Positions 23,963-32,174 of a stretch of DNA of 38,637 nt are shown piece by piece. Made by a program: the position numbers and the translations under genes. Below the pieces are notes generated by a model that ran no database searches, was not told the origin of the DNA, and saw nothing but the letters and a program-made list of their open reading frames with translations. The DNA comes from JAJDGF01 sp031549325 (GTDB taxonomy: Bacteria; Bacillota; Clostridia; Christensenellales; Aristaeellaceae). Numbering within the stretch: position 1 is the first letter of the stretch; the number at the start of each line of letters is the position of its first letter. The DNA lies in NCBI GenBank assembly GCA_031549325.1, contig JAVBQA010000082.1, forward strand, positions 1 to 38,637, written 5' to 3'.

Positions 23963-25189
23963 CTACTGGCTTCTGCGCCGCAGCCAGCTGACGCAGCAAA
24001 ACACCAGCGCCGGGAAGATGATCGCGCACAGCAGCCCAAACTTCAACCCAAGCTGCGCGGGATCCGTGCCGGAGAACCAGCCGCCGATGAACGGAAACGC
24101 GCCACGCGCGGCAGCGCTCGAGAGCAGCCCCACCAGGCCCGGGCCGCTGGAGCAGCCCACGTCCCCCGCCAGCGCCAGCACCGCGAACATCGACACGCCG
24201 CCCTGCGCGTAGCAGCGCGAAGATAGGCTCAGCGTACCTGGCCACATGATGCCGACAGCCAGCCCGCACAGCGAGCATCCCAACAGCGACACCATGGGCT
24301 GCGGCGAAAACACCGCCGCCAGATACCCAACGACGCACAGACAGGCGCTCACCATCAGCATGTTGCTGAGTTTGATCTTGCTGCCCTTGATCCCGTAAAA
24401 CAGGCGCGACACGCCCATCAAAATCGCGAACGTGAACGGCCCCAACAAGTCGCCCATCGTTTTGGGAACGCCCAAGCCCAGCTCTGCGAACATGCTCGAC
24501 CACTGCGCCATCGCCTGCTCGGCCGCGCCTGAGCCGATCATGAGCAGCAGCAGCACCCAGAAGATTTTCGCGGAAAACAGCTTTCTCAGCGGCGCCCGCT
24601 GGTGATCCTCCACGAGCGCGCGCAGCGGCACCCTGGCAAACAGAAAGATATTCAATGCTGGAATCAGCGCCCAGATCATCGGCAAAAAACGCCAGTGCTG
24701 TATGCCCGCCGCCCAGAAAAACATCGTGGACGCAAGCACCACAAACGCTTGACCCCAGCTGTAAAACGAGTGCAGCAGGCTCATGGCCGCCGCCTTTTCA
24801 TCGCCTGGGCAGGCCTCTACAATCGGGCTGATCAAAACCTCGATCAGGCCGCCGCCAACCGCCATGCACACCGTGGAGAGCACCAGCCCTGCATACGCCG
24901 GCATCAGCCCGGGCAGCACGCCCATCAGCACCAAACCCAGCGTGGCCAGAATGTGCGCCAGCACCACCGGACGGCGATAACCGAGCCGGTCGATGTAGCG
25001 CGCGGCCACCAGATCCGTCAGGATCTGCACGCCAAAATTCACCATGATCAGCAGCCCGATCCGCTCATTGGTGATCTGAAACTCGTTTCGAAACCTCACG
25101 AACAGCAGCGGCGCCAGGTTCACCACGATGGCCTGCGTCACATAGCCCAGGTAGCTGGCATGAATCGTGTGTTTAAACGTATACTTCAA
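23963..25189 (-). CDS. Major facilitator superfamily (MFS) transporter
   Basis: A twelve-helix membrane transporter, 408 residues from the chosen start. The first helix reads SYLGYVTQAIVVNLAPLLF. The loop between helices 2 and 3 carries RYIDRLGYRRPVV, a variant of the MFS G-x-x-x-D-R-x-G-R-R motif. Similar proteins in clostridia are annotated as sugar-type MFS transporters, but the substrate cannot be read from sequence. The open frame extends to 25333, but its first 48 codons are very basic, lie downstream of a promoter whose -10 box covers that ATG, and do not look like a transporter N-terminus. TTG 25189, giving LKYTFKHTIHASYLG, is preferred, with AAAGGGG 11 bases upstream. Confidence 0.82.
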   Translation of the reverse strand: MKYTFKHTIHASYLGYVTQAIVVNLAPLLFVRFRNEFQITNERIGLLIMVNFGVQILTDLVAARYIDRLGYRRPVVLAHILATLGLVLMGVLPGLMPAYAGLVLSTVCMAVGGGLIEVLISPIVEACPGDEKAAAMSLLHSFYSWGQAFVVLASTMFFWAAGIQHWRFLPMIWALIPALNIFLFARVPLRALVEDHQRAPLRKLFSAKIFWVLLLLMIGSGAAEQAMAQWSSMFAELGLGVPKTMGDLLGPFTFAILMGVSRLFYGIKGSKIKLSNMLMVSACLCVVGYLAAVFSPQPMVSLLGCSLCGLAVGIMWPGTLSLSSRCYAQGGVSMFAVLALAGDVGCSSGPGLVGLLSSAAARGAFPFIGGWFSGTDPAQLGLKFGLLCAIIFPALVFCCVSWLRRRSQ

Positions 25190-25221
25190 GGCGTAGCGCG
25201 CCCCTTTCGTGTGCGAATCAA
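25186..25221 (-). CDS. Possible 11-residue leader peptide upstream of the MFS gene
   Basis: On the minus strand a strong ribosome site GGGGGAGGG (25239-25231) is followed nine bases later by TTG and ten more codons (Ile-Arg-Thr-Arg-Lys-Gly-Arg-Ala-Thr-Pro) and TGA. That stop overlaps the TTG start of the transporter as TTGA. Translation of this mini-ORF could deliver ribosomes to the transporter start. This is a speculative call from signal positions only. Confidence 0.3.
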   Translation of the reverse strand: MIRTRKGRATP

Positions 25222-25331
25222 AGAGAAGCTCCCTCCCCCGCTTACGCGGAGACCTTCTGCGCAGGCGATCGCCCGCGCCGCCCTTTGAGCCCCAATCCGC
25301 ATTTCGCTTGCGCTTTTTGCACAGCGCATCC

Positions 25332-25361
25332 ATTATATGGCTGGCGCGCCCGGGTTGTCCA
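25332..25361 (-). promoter_or_regulatory. Probable promoter of the MFS gene
   Basis: On the minus strand TGGACA (25361-25356), an 18-base spacer and TATAAT (25337-25332). It would give a leader of roughly 140 bases before TTG 25189. Confidence 0.55.
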
Positions 25362-25451
25362 CCGGTTTCCTGTTAACGCTGGGGCGTGAAACGCGCGGAC
25401 GAGCGCGGTCCACCCGCGCCGATCCTCGTTTTACTTTATTAAATCTGCATT

Positions 25452-26021
25452 CTATGCGATGCCGAACCGGATCTCCAGCTCCCGGTCGCGCAAAATGCGC
25501 TCGGCTTCGGCATCGTCGCGCAGCCAGGCGCGCAAATGCTCCTTGTGCAGCAGCACCGGCATGCGGTCATGGATTTCGCGAATGGCCGGCGCGGCGTCGG
25601 TGGTCAGGATCACAAACGCGGGCAGTTCCTGATCCGGTTCCTGACGCCATAGCCCAGCCATGTAAATCGGCTCTCCGTCGCGGGTGAAAGCGTATTTCTG
25701 CTTGCCGCCATCGGGCGTTTTCATCCACTCATAATAGCCGCTGGCGGGCACCACCAGCCGCCGGCTTTTCAGGCAGTCCCGAAACATCGGCCTTTCCAGC
25801 AGGGTTTCCATGCGGGCGTTGATGATGATCCCCTTGCCGCCCGGCCGCGCAAAACCCCAGCGCATCAGGCGTGCGCCGCGCGCATCCACCACGGGCACGG
25901 CTTCGCTGGGCGCGATCTCCCCCAGCTTCACTTCTTCAGCTTGTTTGCGGTTGATTTGATCGATGACGCGCCGCAGTTCTTCGGCGCTGTCCTCGGCGTC
26001 GATGTAGTAGCGTCCGCACAT
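25452..26021 (-). CDS. SOS response-associated peptidase (SRAP; HMCES/YedK type)
   Basis: A 189-residue SRAP-domain protein. Relatives bind abasic sites in single-stranded DNA and form a covalent DNA-protein link through Cys2, shielding the lesion. Needed residues are all present once ATG 26021 is used: Cys2 (MCGRYY), Asn68 (INARMET), Glu98 (SGYYEW) and His151 (IHDRMP). The ATG three codons earlier would bury the Cys and is rejected. It is the last gene of a cassette with dinB and a small protein under a LexA box, which matches its expected role in DNA damage. Confidence 0.95.
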   Translation of the reverse strand: MCGRYYIDAEDSAEELRRVIDQINRKQAEEVKLGEIAPSEAVPVVDARGARLMRWGFARPGGKGIIINARMETLLERPMFRDCLKSRRLVVPASGYYEWMKTPDGGKQKYAFTRDGEPIYMAGLWRQEPDQELPAFVILTTDAAPAIREIHDRMPVLLHKEHLRAWLRDDAEAERILRDRELEIRFGIA

Positions 26022-26026
26022 GAGCC

Positions 26027-26296
26027 TCACCCCTCGTCCAGTTCAATAAACCAATCGTCCCGATCGTGAAACAAATAGAGCACCTTATCCCGAATGCGGC
26101 AGGTGTAGCGCATGCCCTGCCCGCCCGCCTTCAAAGATGGCGCCTCGCGCATGTCCAGAATCTGGTCGATGCGCGCGCAGTCGCCGTCCTCCGGGCGAAA
26201 CATGATCGGCACGATCCGTCCGCCGATCTCGTGGTCGGCGCGCACCTTCACATATTGTTTGCACGCCCCCCTCTTCCGATCCGCCGCACATTCCAT
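26027..26296 (-). CDS. Conserved small protein of the dinB-SRAP cassette
   Basis: An 89-residue soluble protein of unknown function. It has the pattern YVKVRADHEIGGRIVP, then RIDQILDMREAPSLKAGGQG, then a C-terminal beta-rich part with LYLFHDRDDWFIELD. I recall similar small proteins beside dinB in other Firmicutes, but no function is known to me. No catalytic motif or membrane segment is apparent; alternating hydrophobic residues suggest a small beta-barrel-like fold. It lies 52 bases after dinB and 5 bases before the SRAP gene, so it should share the SOS promoter. Confidence 0.8.
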   Translation of the reverse strand: MECAADRKRGACKQYVKVRADHEIGGRIVPIMFRPEDGDCARIDQILDMREAPSLKAGGQGMRYTCRIRDKVLYLFHDRDDWFIELDEG

Positions 26297-26348
26297 CTTG
26301 TTCCCCCCATTCCGTCAAGATGGGACATTGTCCCCTGTTCCCCGTCCT

Positions 26349-27620
26349 TCACCCCAGTATCGCAGCCCCCCGGTTTCCCATCACAAACGCCACCCCCGAA
26401 GGGCTAGCCTCGGCGCGCGGGTTGATGCTGGCGAAAGCCGCATCAGCCAGCACCACGCCGCGCCGCACCACCTGGTGTCCGAAGCGGCGGCGCAGCTCAT
26501 CAATGGTGATTTCCAGCGCGTGCTCCTGCTCGCGGCGGCGGCTCTCCCCCAGCAGATCCAGCTGCATCGGGGCGTCCTCAGAGATCAATGCCGAGCAGCA
26601 CAGGCCCACGCTGCGCAACGGCAGCCGCCCCTCACAGTGCTCGTGAAACAGCTCCATGGCGGTCTTAAACAGGTCGCCGGTCAGGTTGGTGGCGTGCTTC
26701 AGCGCGCGCTGGCAGCCATTGATCTCCAGATCCGTGGTGCGAGCGCTGATGGCAACGCATCCCGCGCGGAACCCGTGCTCGCGAAGCCTTGTGGCGACGC
26801 TCTCCGCCAGCAGGCAGAAGATGCGCTTGGCGTCCTCTGCATCGCGAATGTCGTGGGGCGGCGTGGTGCTGTTGCCGATGCTCTTGATGGCCGATTCCAC
26901 GCCGGCGGGCAGCACGCTGCCCCGATCCAGTCCCATAGCGAATGCTTTCAGCTGGAGCCCATTCTTTCCAAAACGGCTCTGCAGCATGGACGCGTCCAGT
27001 TTGGCCAGCTCGCCGATGGTGCGCACGCCCATATCCATCAGCTTTTTGGTGGTGCGCGGACCCACGTACAGCAGCTCGCTCACCGGCAGCGGCCACACGA
27101 TTTGCTGGTAGTTCTCCTCGGAGATCAACGTGGTGGCGTCCGGCTTTTTGTAGTCGCTGCCCAGCTTTGCAAACACCTTGTTGAAAGACACGCCGATGGA
27201 CACCGTCAGCCCCAGCTCTTCGCGCGCGCGGTTCCGAATCTCTTCGGCGATTTTGAACCCCCGCTCCATGCCCATGCCGGGCTCGGACAGATCCAGCCAG
27301 TTCTCGTCCAGCCCAAAGGCCTCCACTCGGTCCGTGTACTGGCCGTAGATGTTCCTCAGCTTCTGGCTGAAGTAAAGGTACTGGTCGTAGTTGGGCTTGA
27401 GCACCACCAGGTTCGGGCACTTCTGCCGCGCCTGCCAGATGGCTTCGCCCGTCTTGATGCCGGTTACCCGCGCGGGCTGGTTTTTGGCCAGCACGATGCC
27501 GTGCCGTTCGCTGGGATCGCCGCACACGGCCACCGGCAAATCCCTTAGCTCCGGATGATAAAGGCACTCCACGCTGGCGTAAAACGCGTTGGCGTCCGAG
27601 TGCAAAATGACCCTAGACAT
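26349..27620 (-). CDS. dinB: DNA polymerase IV (Y-family, DinB)
   Basis: A 423-residue translesion polymerase that copies damaged templates without proofreading. Catalytic acids: Asp9 in LHSDANAFYASVE and Asp105-Glu106 in VEAFGLDENWLD. The thumb helix-hairpin-helix is VGPRTTKKLMDMGVRTIGEL (about 200-220) and the little-finger domain follows. The C-terminal tail contains MQLDLLG, close to the beta-clamp binding motif Q-L-x-L-F. Start: ATG 27620, directly ahead of the conserved N-terminus, with AGGCG upstream. First gene of a three-gene SOS cassette. Confidence 0.94.
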   Translation of the reverse strand: MSRVILHSDANAFYASVECLYHPELRDLPVAVCGDPSERHGIVLAKNQPARVTGIKTGEAIWQARQKCPNLVVLKPNYDQYLYFSQKLRNIYGQYTDRVEAFGLDENWLDLSEPGMGMERGFKIAEEIRNRAREELGLTVSIGVSFNKVFAKLGSDYKKPDATTLISEENYQQIVWPLPVSELLYVGPRTTKKLMDMGVRTIGELAKLDASMLQSRFGKNGLQLKAFAMGLDRGSVLPAGVESAIKSIGNSTTPPHDIRDAEDAKRIFCLLAESVATRLREHGFRAGCVAISARTTDLEINGCQRALKHATNLTGDLFKTAMELFHEHCEGRLPLRSVGLCCSALISEDAPMQLDLLGESRRREQEHALEITIDELRRRFGHQVVRRGVVLADAAFASINPRAEASPSGVAFVMGNRGAAILG

Positions 27621-27636
27621 GCTTTTCGCCTCAAAT

Positions 27637-27650
27637 CGAACATTTGTTCT
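27637..27650. promoter_or_regulatory. LexA (DinR) operator
   Basis: CGAACATTTGTTCT contains the Gram-positive SOS box half-sites GAAC and GTTC with four bases between (27638-27649). It sits just downstream of the -10 box of the dinB promoter, overlapping the expected transcription start, so LexA would block initiation until DNA damage. A second copy of the half-site AATCGAACA lies at about 27684-27692 without a partner. Confidence 0.85.
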
Positions 27651-27656
27651 GTTTAT

Positions 27657-27685
27657 ATTGTAGCGCCATCCGCCGCATTTGTCAA
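27657..27685 (-). promoter_or_regulatory. SOS promoter of the dinB cassette
   Basis: On the minus strand TTGACA (27685-27680), a 17-base spacer and TACAAT (27662-27657): a near-consensus promoter, fitting a gene whose control is by repression. Confidence 0.85.
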
Positions 27686-27717
27686 TCGAACAGAACGTAA
27701 ATTCAATCGGGCAAAAC

Positions 27718-27745
27718 ATGGGCGGATGCCAAAGCATCCGCCCAT
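27718..27745. terminator. Intrinsic terminator after the LRR protein gene
   Basis: A 12-bp perfect stem, ATGGGCGGATGC with its complement (27718-27729 and 27734-27745), a four-base loop and T-rich flank (GTTTTG on the minus strand). It lies 22 bases after the LRR stop codon. Confidence 0.8.
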
Positions 27746-27767
27746 GCAAAATCCCTATGCGATTGGC

Positions 27768-30002
27768 CTATCCGGCGGGCACGAGGTCCGCCGACCCTTC
27801 CGCGGCATCTGCGTCGTCCACATGAATCCAGCTCTTCATCAGCTCGGCCAGCTGTTGGAAATTCACCAAGTTGCGGATGATGGGCACGCGATCCGCAAGG
27901 TCCACCTCCACAGGCACGCAGGCGAACGCCAGCACCTTGCCCTCAATGGGCAGCAACTCGTCGAAGCCGTAGAAGCTCTCGTCTTCTTCGCTGATGTCGT
28001 CCGGGTTTTGAGCCTTGATCAGGTCGAGCAGCGCCGGATCGTCCACAATCTGCAGCGTCGGCTGGCCGATCAGCGCGTCCATGTCGGGCACAACGCGGAA
28101 GCGCACGCCTGTTTGCTCCGCTTCTGTTTCGCGCACGATGCTGACATAGCCCACCTCGCAGCCGCGCACCATCAGCGGCACCTCGATGCCTTCCTCAGGG
28201 ATCATGTCCACATCCAGTGGAAGCACCATCTGGGTGCCGTAGTCAATCACGGCCTCGCGCAGGTCGCGCTCGATCAGCAACTCGCCCAGGATCGACTCCA
28301 TCTCGCCCAGCGTCAGGCCGTCCAGCGTGGCGAACAGCGCGCCGCCGGTGATCTCGTCAAAATTCATCGGCATCGGCGTCGGCATGGCCGTCGGTTCAGG
28401 CGTTGGCCTGACGGTGGGTTTGGGTGTCGGATCGGGTTCGGGCGACAGCACTGTCAGCGTGTAGGTTAGCTTGTGGGTGTCGGCAAACACGCTGTCGTTC
28501 AGCGTGTAGCTGACCGCAATCTTGCCGGGCTTGCTGGTGTCCGGGTTGCCCGGGCGCTGCGTGACCTTGGGCACGCTAACGCTCGGATCCACCCATGCCT
28601 TGCCGATGATCTGCTTGAACGGGGTGCCCCGGCGGGTGGTGAGCGTGTAGCCGGGCGAATCGAAGTCCTCGCCCACCATCACGCTGCCGCGAGACTTGTT
28701 TAGCGAGAAATAGACGCGCGGCTTCTGCCAGCCGGTCTCCGTGGCGCGCATACCGCCCGGGTAACCCTTGGAGAAGTCCAGCGCGCAGCCATCGAAGCAA
28801 TCGACGCCCGCCGAATCAAATCCGTCCTCCGGCCAGTCCACCTTTTCCAGGCGGCTGCAGCCCACGAACGCACGGTCGGCGATGTCGGCGCAGCGATTGA
28901 GCTTCAGGCTGGTCAGGCGCTCGCAGTCGGCAAACGCGGACGGACCAATGGCCGTCACGCGACTCAGGTCGATGCTGCTCAGCTGAAAGCAGCCCGAGAA
29001 CGCGGACTCGTCAATGGTGGTGGCTGTGGTCGACATCTTGACGGATTTCAGCTTTTCGCAGCCGCGGAACGCGGCCGGGCCAATGCTGGTGATGCTGCTG
29101 AGCTTGACATCGGTCAGCGAAGCGCAGCCAGCGAACGCAGTCAACCCGATCCGCTGAACCTTGCTCAGGTCGATGTCGTTCAGCTTGGCGCAGCTGATAA
29201 ACGCGTTGTCCGGAACGGCTGTCACTGCCGAAAGGTTGACCTTGGGCAGCTTTTTGCACTCGGCAAACGCCGCTGCGCCCAGCGTCTGGATGGCGCTGAA
29301 GCCGCTGATGCTGGCCAGCTGCGCGCAGCCCTGAAACGCGCCGACGCCAACGGAGCGAATTGGCCGCGCAAAGTCGCCCTTGGTGGTGGGCAGGCGCACC
29401 TCTTTGAGAAACAACAGGCCGGAAAGCGCGTTGTCGGGCAACGCGTCGCCGAGCACCGTGGCGCCGGTGATGTCCAGCATCGTCAGGCCAGACATGGTTC
29501 GGATGAACGCGAAGTCGGCAACGTTCAGCTCGCCGCTCGTCACCGTCAGCGAAGTAATCAGCGCGATGGCGGCCGGATCCATCTCGGCGGCGATCAGCGC
29601 GGATAAGGAGCCCGGTACCAAGCCGCTAACCACCGGGTTGAGGGGGTCGGCAAACGCCTTGCTCCTGGGCGCCTCGGTTGGCGTGGGCGTGGGCTCCGGC
29701 GTCGGCTCTGGAGTAGGTTCGGGCGTCGGCTCTGGAGTAGGTTCCGGCGTCGGCTCTGGAGTAGGTTCCGGCACGGGTTCGGGCGTTGATTCCGGTATTG
29801 GTTCTGGTTCCGGCGCGGGAACAGAAACCGCATCGGAAACAATCGCCGGGACGAGCTCTAGCAAAGGCTCGCCCGTCTGCTCGATCAAGACATCTTCCCC
29901 AGCGGTTCCCGTCGACTCGGCCAACGCCAAAAGCGTGCCCGAGAGCGCCATCAGCAGCGCCAACAAAGCCGCCGCGCAAGCGCGAATGAATCTGGGTTTC
30001 AT
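27768..30002 (-). CDS. Secreted leucine-rich-repeat (BspA/LRR_5-like) protein with PEPT stalk
   Basis: A 744-residue exported protein. Residues 1-28 are a signal peptide (LLALLMALSGTLLALA, cleaved near AES). Residues ~40-105 are a stalk of repeated Pro-Glu-Pro-Thr. Residues ~180-430 hold about ten BspA-type leucine-rich repeats with the ~23-residue rhythm (AFxGCxxLxxVxLSxVTxIGxxAF). A beta-rich Ig-like region follows, then a second Pro/Thr linker (PTPKPTVRPTPEPT) and a ~190-residue C-terminal domain I do not recognise. No LPxTG anchor or cell-wall-binding repeat is seen. Such repeats usually mediate binding. Start: ATG 30002, seven bases after GGAGGG; ATG 30005 is equally possible. Confidence 0.88.
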   Translation of the reverse strand: MKPRFIRACAAALLALLMALSGTLLALAESTGTAGEDVLIEQTGEPLLELVPAIVSDAVSVPAPEPEPIPESTPEPVPEPTPEPTPEPTPEPTPEPTPEPTPEPTPTPTEAPRSKAFADPLNPVVSGLVPGSLSALIAAEMDPAAIALITSLTVTSGELNVADFAFIRTMSGLTMLDITGATVLGDALPDNALSGLLFLKEVRLPTTKGDFARPIRSVGVGAFQGCAQLASISGFSAIQTLGAAAFAECKKLPKVNLSAVTAVPDNAFISCAKLNDIDLSKVQRIGLTAFAGCASLTDVKLSSITSIGPAAFRGCEKLKSVKMSTTATTIDESAFSGCFQLSSIDLSRVTAIGPSAFADCERLTSLKLNRCADIADRAFVGCSRLEKVDWPEDGFDSAGVDCFDGCALDFSKGYPGGMRATETGWQKPRVYFSLNKSRGSVMVGEDFDSPGYTLTTRRGTPFKQIIGKAWVDPSVSVPKVTQRPGNPDTSKPGKIAVSYTLNDSVFADTHKLTYTLTVLSPEPDPTPKPTVRPTPEPTAMPTPMPMNFDEITGGALFATLDGLTLGEMESILGELLIERDLREAVIDYGTQMVLPLDVDMIPEEGIEVPLMVRGCEVGYVSIVRETEAEQTGVRFRVVPDMDALIGQPTLQIVDDPALLDLIKAQNPDDISEEDESFYGFDELLPIEGKVLAFACVPVEVDLADRVPIIRNLVNFQQLAELMKSWIHVDDADAAEGSADLVPAG
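29701..29772. repeat. Three tandem 24-base repeats encoding the PEPT stalk
   Basis: Three copies of a 24-base unit (29701-29724, 29725-29748, 29749-29772), identical but for one C/G difference in the first. Each encodes (Pro-Glu-Pro-Thr)x2 on the minus strand. The length is a multiple of three, so copy-number change would lengthen or shorten the stalk without a frameshift. Confidence 0.9.
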
Positions 30003-30382
30003 CATCGATCCCTCCAATTTCCATGGATAAGATTGGCATGTGTAATCCTTAGACGTGCCAGAAGCGCGTTTGGTCGCGGTCGCCCCCAATTTCTGGAAAG
30101 AAAATTTTCTCCGACAGAATCAGAGCATCAGCGCTCCCGCTCTGTCGCAGGCTGCCGACAAACCAACAAAATATGGCAACTTGCTATCGCCATATTAGCG
30201 CATATGTGGCTTTACGTCAACAGAAACTCGGATCCGCGTTTTATTGCGTTTCATTTTATGCGAACACGCATGCCTTTGTGTTCACCAGGATGGCGCGGCG
30301 GGCAACAAACGGCAAATTCAGGCGGAATTGTCGCTTCATGCGGCCATTGAGGATCTCAAGATAGGCTTCTCCCAATCTTTGC
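30003..30382. other. Non-coding region between the LRR gene and the ABC operon
   Basis: No convincing gene. It contains the ribosome site of the LRR gene (30010-30015), an A/T palindrome GAAAATTTTC near 30100, and an inverted repeat AATATGGC/GCCATATT (30170-30177 and 30189-30196). Open frames in it have no ribosome site, no recognisable family and basic or random composition. Confidence 0.6.
30170..30196. promoter_or_regulatory. Inverted repeat, possible operator
   Basis: AATATGGC and GCCATATT, eight bases each, are separated by 11 bases, so the half-site centres are 19 bases apart, about two helical turns. This spacing suits a dimeric repressor. It lies ~190 bases upstream of the ABC promoter and no regulator gene is adjacent, so the function is only a guess. 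Confidence 0.35.
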
Positions 30383-30411
30383 TTGACTTCCCGGCCCTCG
30401 AGAGTTATATA
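30383..30411 (+). promoter_or_regulatory. Promoter of the ABC exporter operon
   Basis: TTGACT (30383-30388), a 17-base spacer and TATATA (30406-30411). The start of transcription would be ~30 bases before ATG 30447. Confidence 0.72.
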
Positions 30412-30446
30412 GAAAGAGTTTACAGCCAATACACACCAGAAGGGAC

Positions 30447-32174
30447 ATGGCGGCCTTGAGACACACGCTAAAGCACTTTTTTCGCTACTGGCCAGTGGCG
30501 TTGCTGGCCGTGCTGGCGCTGACCGGCGAGAGCATCTGCGACCTGCAGCAGCCCACGCTGCTCAAGCACATGATCGACGAGGGCGTCACCGCCACGAACG
30601 CGGACGTGGTCAGGCTGTACGCGCTGCGCATGCTGGGCGTCGCGGCCCTCGGTATGCTGTTCGCCGCTACCCGCGCGATGCTGTCCAGCCATGTATCCCA
30701 GCGCTTCGGGCGCGACGTGCGGCTGGCGCTCTATGAAAAAATTCAGCGCGTTTCGCTTCAGAGCGTTGACCAGTTCGAGCGCGCCTCGCTGATCACCCGG
30801 CTCACCAACGACGTCACCCAAGTGCAGAACTTTCTGAATGGCATGATGCGTTTTTTCCTACGCGCGCCGATCCTTTGCGTCGGCGGCATCGTGTGCGCGT
30901 ACCAATTGTCCCACCGGCTGGGCATTGTGCTGCTGGTGGTGATTCCGGTCTCGGCGCTCATCATCGCGCTGTCCATCAAAACCGGCTATCCCTTCTTTTT
31001 CCGCGTGCAGGGAACGCTCGACCGGCTCAATGCCAACGTGCGCGAGTACCTATCGGGCATCCGCGTGGTGAAGGCGTTCAACCGGTTCGATGAAGAAAAA
31101 GACCGCTTCGAGCGGAGCAACGAGTCGCTGACGGGCGCTTCGGCCAGCGCCATGCGCGTGACGGCATTCTTTGGCCCGGCGGTGGCGCTTTGCGTGAACC
31201 TTGGGATCTGCGCCGTGCTGTGGCTGGGCGGCCAAATCCATGAGGAGAGCGGCACCGTGCTGGCGTTCATCAACTACATGACGCAAATCATGATGGCGCT
31301 TGGTACCTTCAGCAACATCTTCAATCAGCTGGTGCGCGCGCTGGTCAGCGGCCGGCGCATGGAGGAGGTGCTGGCCGCTGATGTGGGCATGGACGTGAGC
31401 GGCAGCGCCCAGCTCGGCACGGTGAAAACCGGCCTGCGGTTCGAGGGCGTTTGCTTCCAATATGAAGGCTCACAGGGCAGCGTGCTGCAAAACATTAGCT
31501 TTGAGGCTAAGCTCGGCCAGACGCTGGGGATCATCGGCGCCACGGGCGCCGGTAAGAGCACGCTGGTGAACTTGCTCCCTCGCTTCTACGACGCTACCCA
31601 GGGCACTGTAACCATTGACGGCGCGGACATCCGCACGCTGAACCTTCATTCGCTGCGCGAGCGCGTGGCCATCGTACCTCAGCAAAACCTGCTGTTCACT
31701 GGCAGCATCGCGGACAACCTGCGCTGGGGCAAACAGGATGCCTCTGAGGACGAGATGTGGGCGGCGCTCGATGCGGCGCAGGCCGCAGCGTTCGTGCGCT
31801 CGTTTCCCGAGGGACTTCAGACCCAGCTCGGTCAGGCGGGCGTGAACCTGTCCGGCGGCCAGAAGCAGCGCATCTCCATCGCCCGCGCGCTGATCAAAAG
31901 GGCCGATATCCTGATTTTGGATGACTGCACCAGCGCGGTAGACGTGACCACTGAGGCCGCCATCCGCCGGTCGCTGCGCGCCTACGCGGCACACATTTTG
32001 TGCATCACGATCTCGCAACGGATCAGCTCCATCATGGTCGCCGATCAGATCCTGGTGTTGGAGCACGGCAGCATCGCCGGGCTGGGCACCCACGACGAAC
32101 TGATGAAATCCTGCCAGGTGTACCAGGACACCTATCTGTCTCAGATTGGCAAGGAGGTGGCGCGCGTTGGCTGA
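30447..32174 (+). CDS. ABC exporter subunit with degenerate ATPase site
   Basis: A 575-residue half-transporter: six membrane helices (residues ~15-300) followed by a nucleotide-binding domain. Walker A is GATGAGKST (about 364-372) and the signature is a normal LSGGQ. In the Walker B region Asp493 replaces the catalytic Glu (ILDDCTSAVD), and Gln524 replaces the switch His (ISQRISSI). These changes are those of the non-hydrolysing partner in heterodimeric exporters such as TM287/288, LmrCD and BmrCD. The substrate is unknown; drugs, lipids and peptides are all possible. Its stop overlaps the start of the second subunit. Confidence 0.93.
   Translation: MAALRHTLKHFFRYWPVALLAVLALTGESICDLQQPTLLKHMIDEGVTATNADVVRLYALRMLGVAALGMLFAATRAMLSSHVSQRFGRDVRLALYEKIQRVSLQSVDQFERASLITRLTNDVTQVQNFLNGMMRFFLRAPILCVGGIVCAYQLSHRLGIVLLVVIPVSALIIALSIKTGYPFFFRVQGTLDRLNANVREYLSGIRVVKAFNRFDEEKDRFERSNESLTGASASAMRVTAFFGPAVALCVNLGICAVLWLGGQIHEESGTVLAFINYMTQIMMALGTFSNIFNQLVRALVSGRRMEEVLAADVGMDVSGSAQLGTVKTGLRFEGVCFQYEGSQGSVLQNISFEAKLGQTLGIIGATGAGKSTLVNLLPRFYDATQGTVTIDGADIRTLNLHSLRERVAIVPQQNLLFTGSIADNLRWGKQDASEDEMWAALDAAQAAAFVRSFPEGLQTQLGQAGVNLSGGQKQRISIARALIKRADILILDDCTSAVDVTTEAAIRRSLRAYAAHILCITISQRISSIMVADQILVLEHGSIAGLGTHDELMKSCQVYQDTYLSQIGKEVARVG

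Noticed and set aside
27684..27698. Second LexA box upstream of dinB
   Set aside because: Only the AATCGAACA half-site is present; the matching GTTC half at the right spacing is absent.
29701..29772. CRISPR-like repeat array
   Set aside because: The repeats are directly adjacent with no spacers and encode a protein stalk in frame.
30244..30459. 71-codon frame just before the ABC exporter, ending at its start codon
   Set aside because: The position invites a leader-peptide reading, but it has no ribosome site, its start lies well upstream of the promoter at 30383-30411, and it resembles no family I know.
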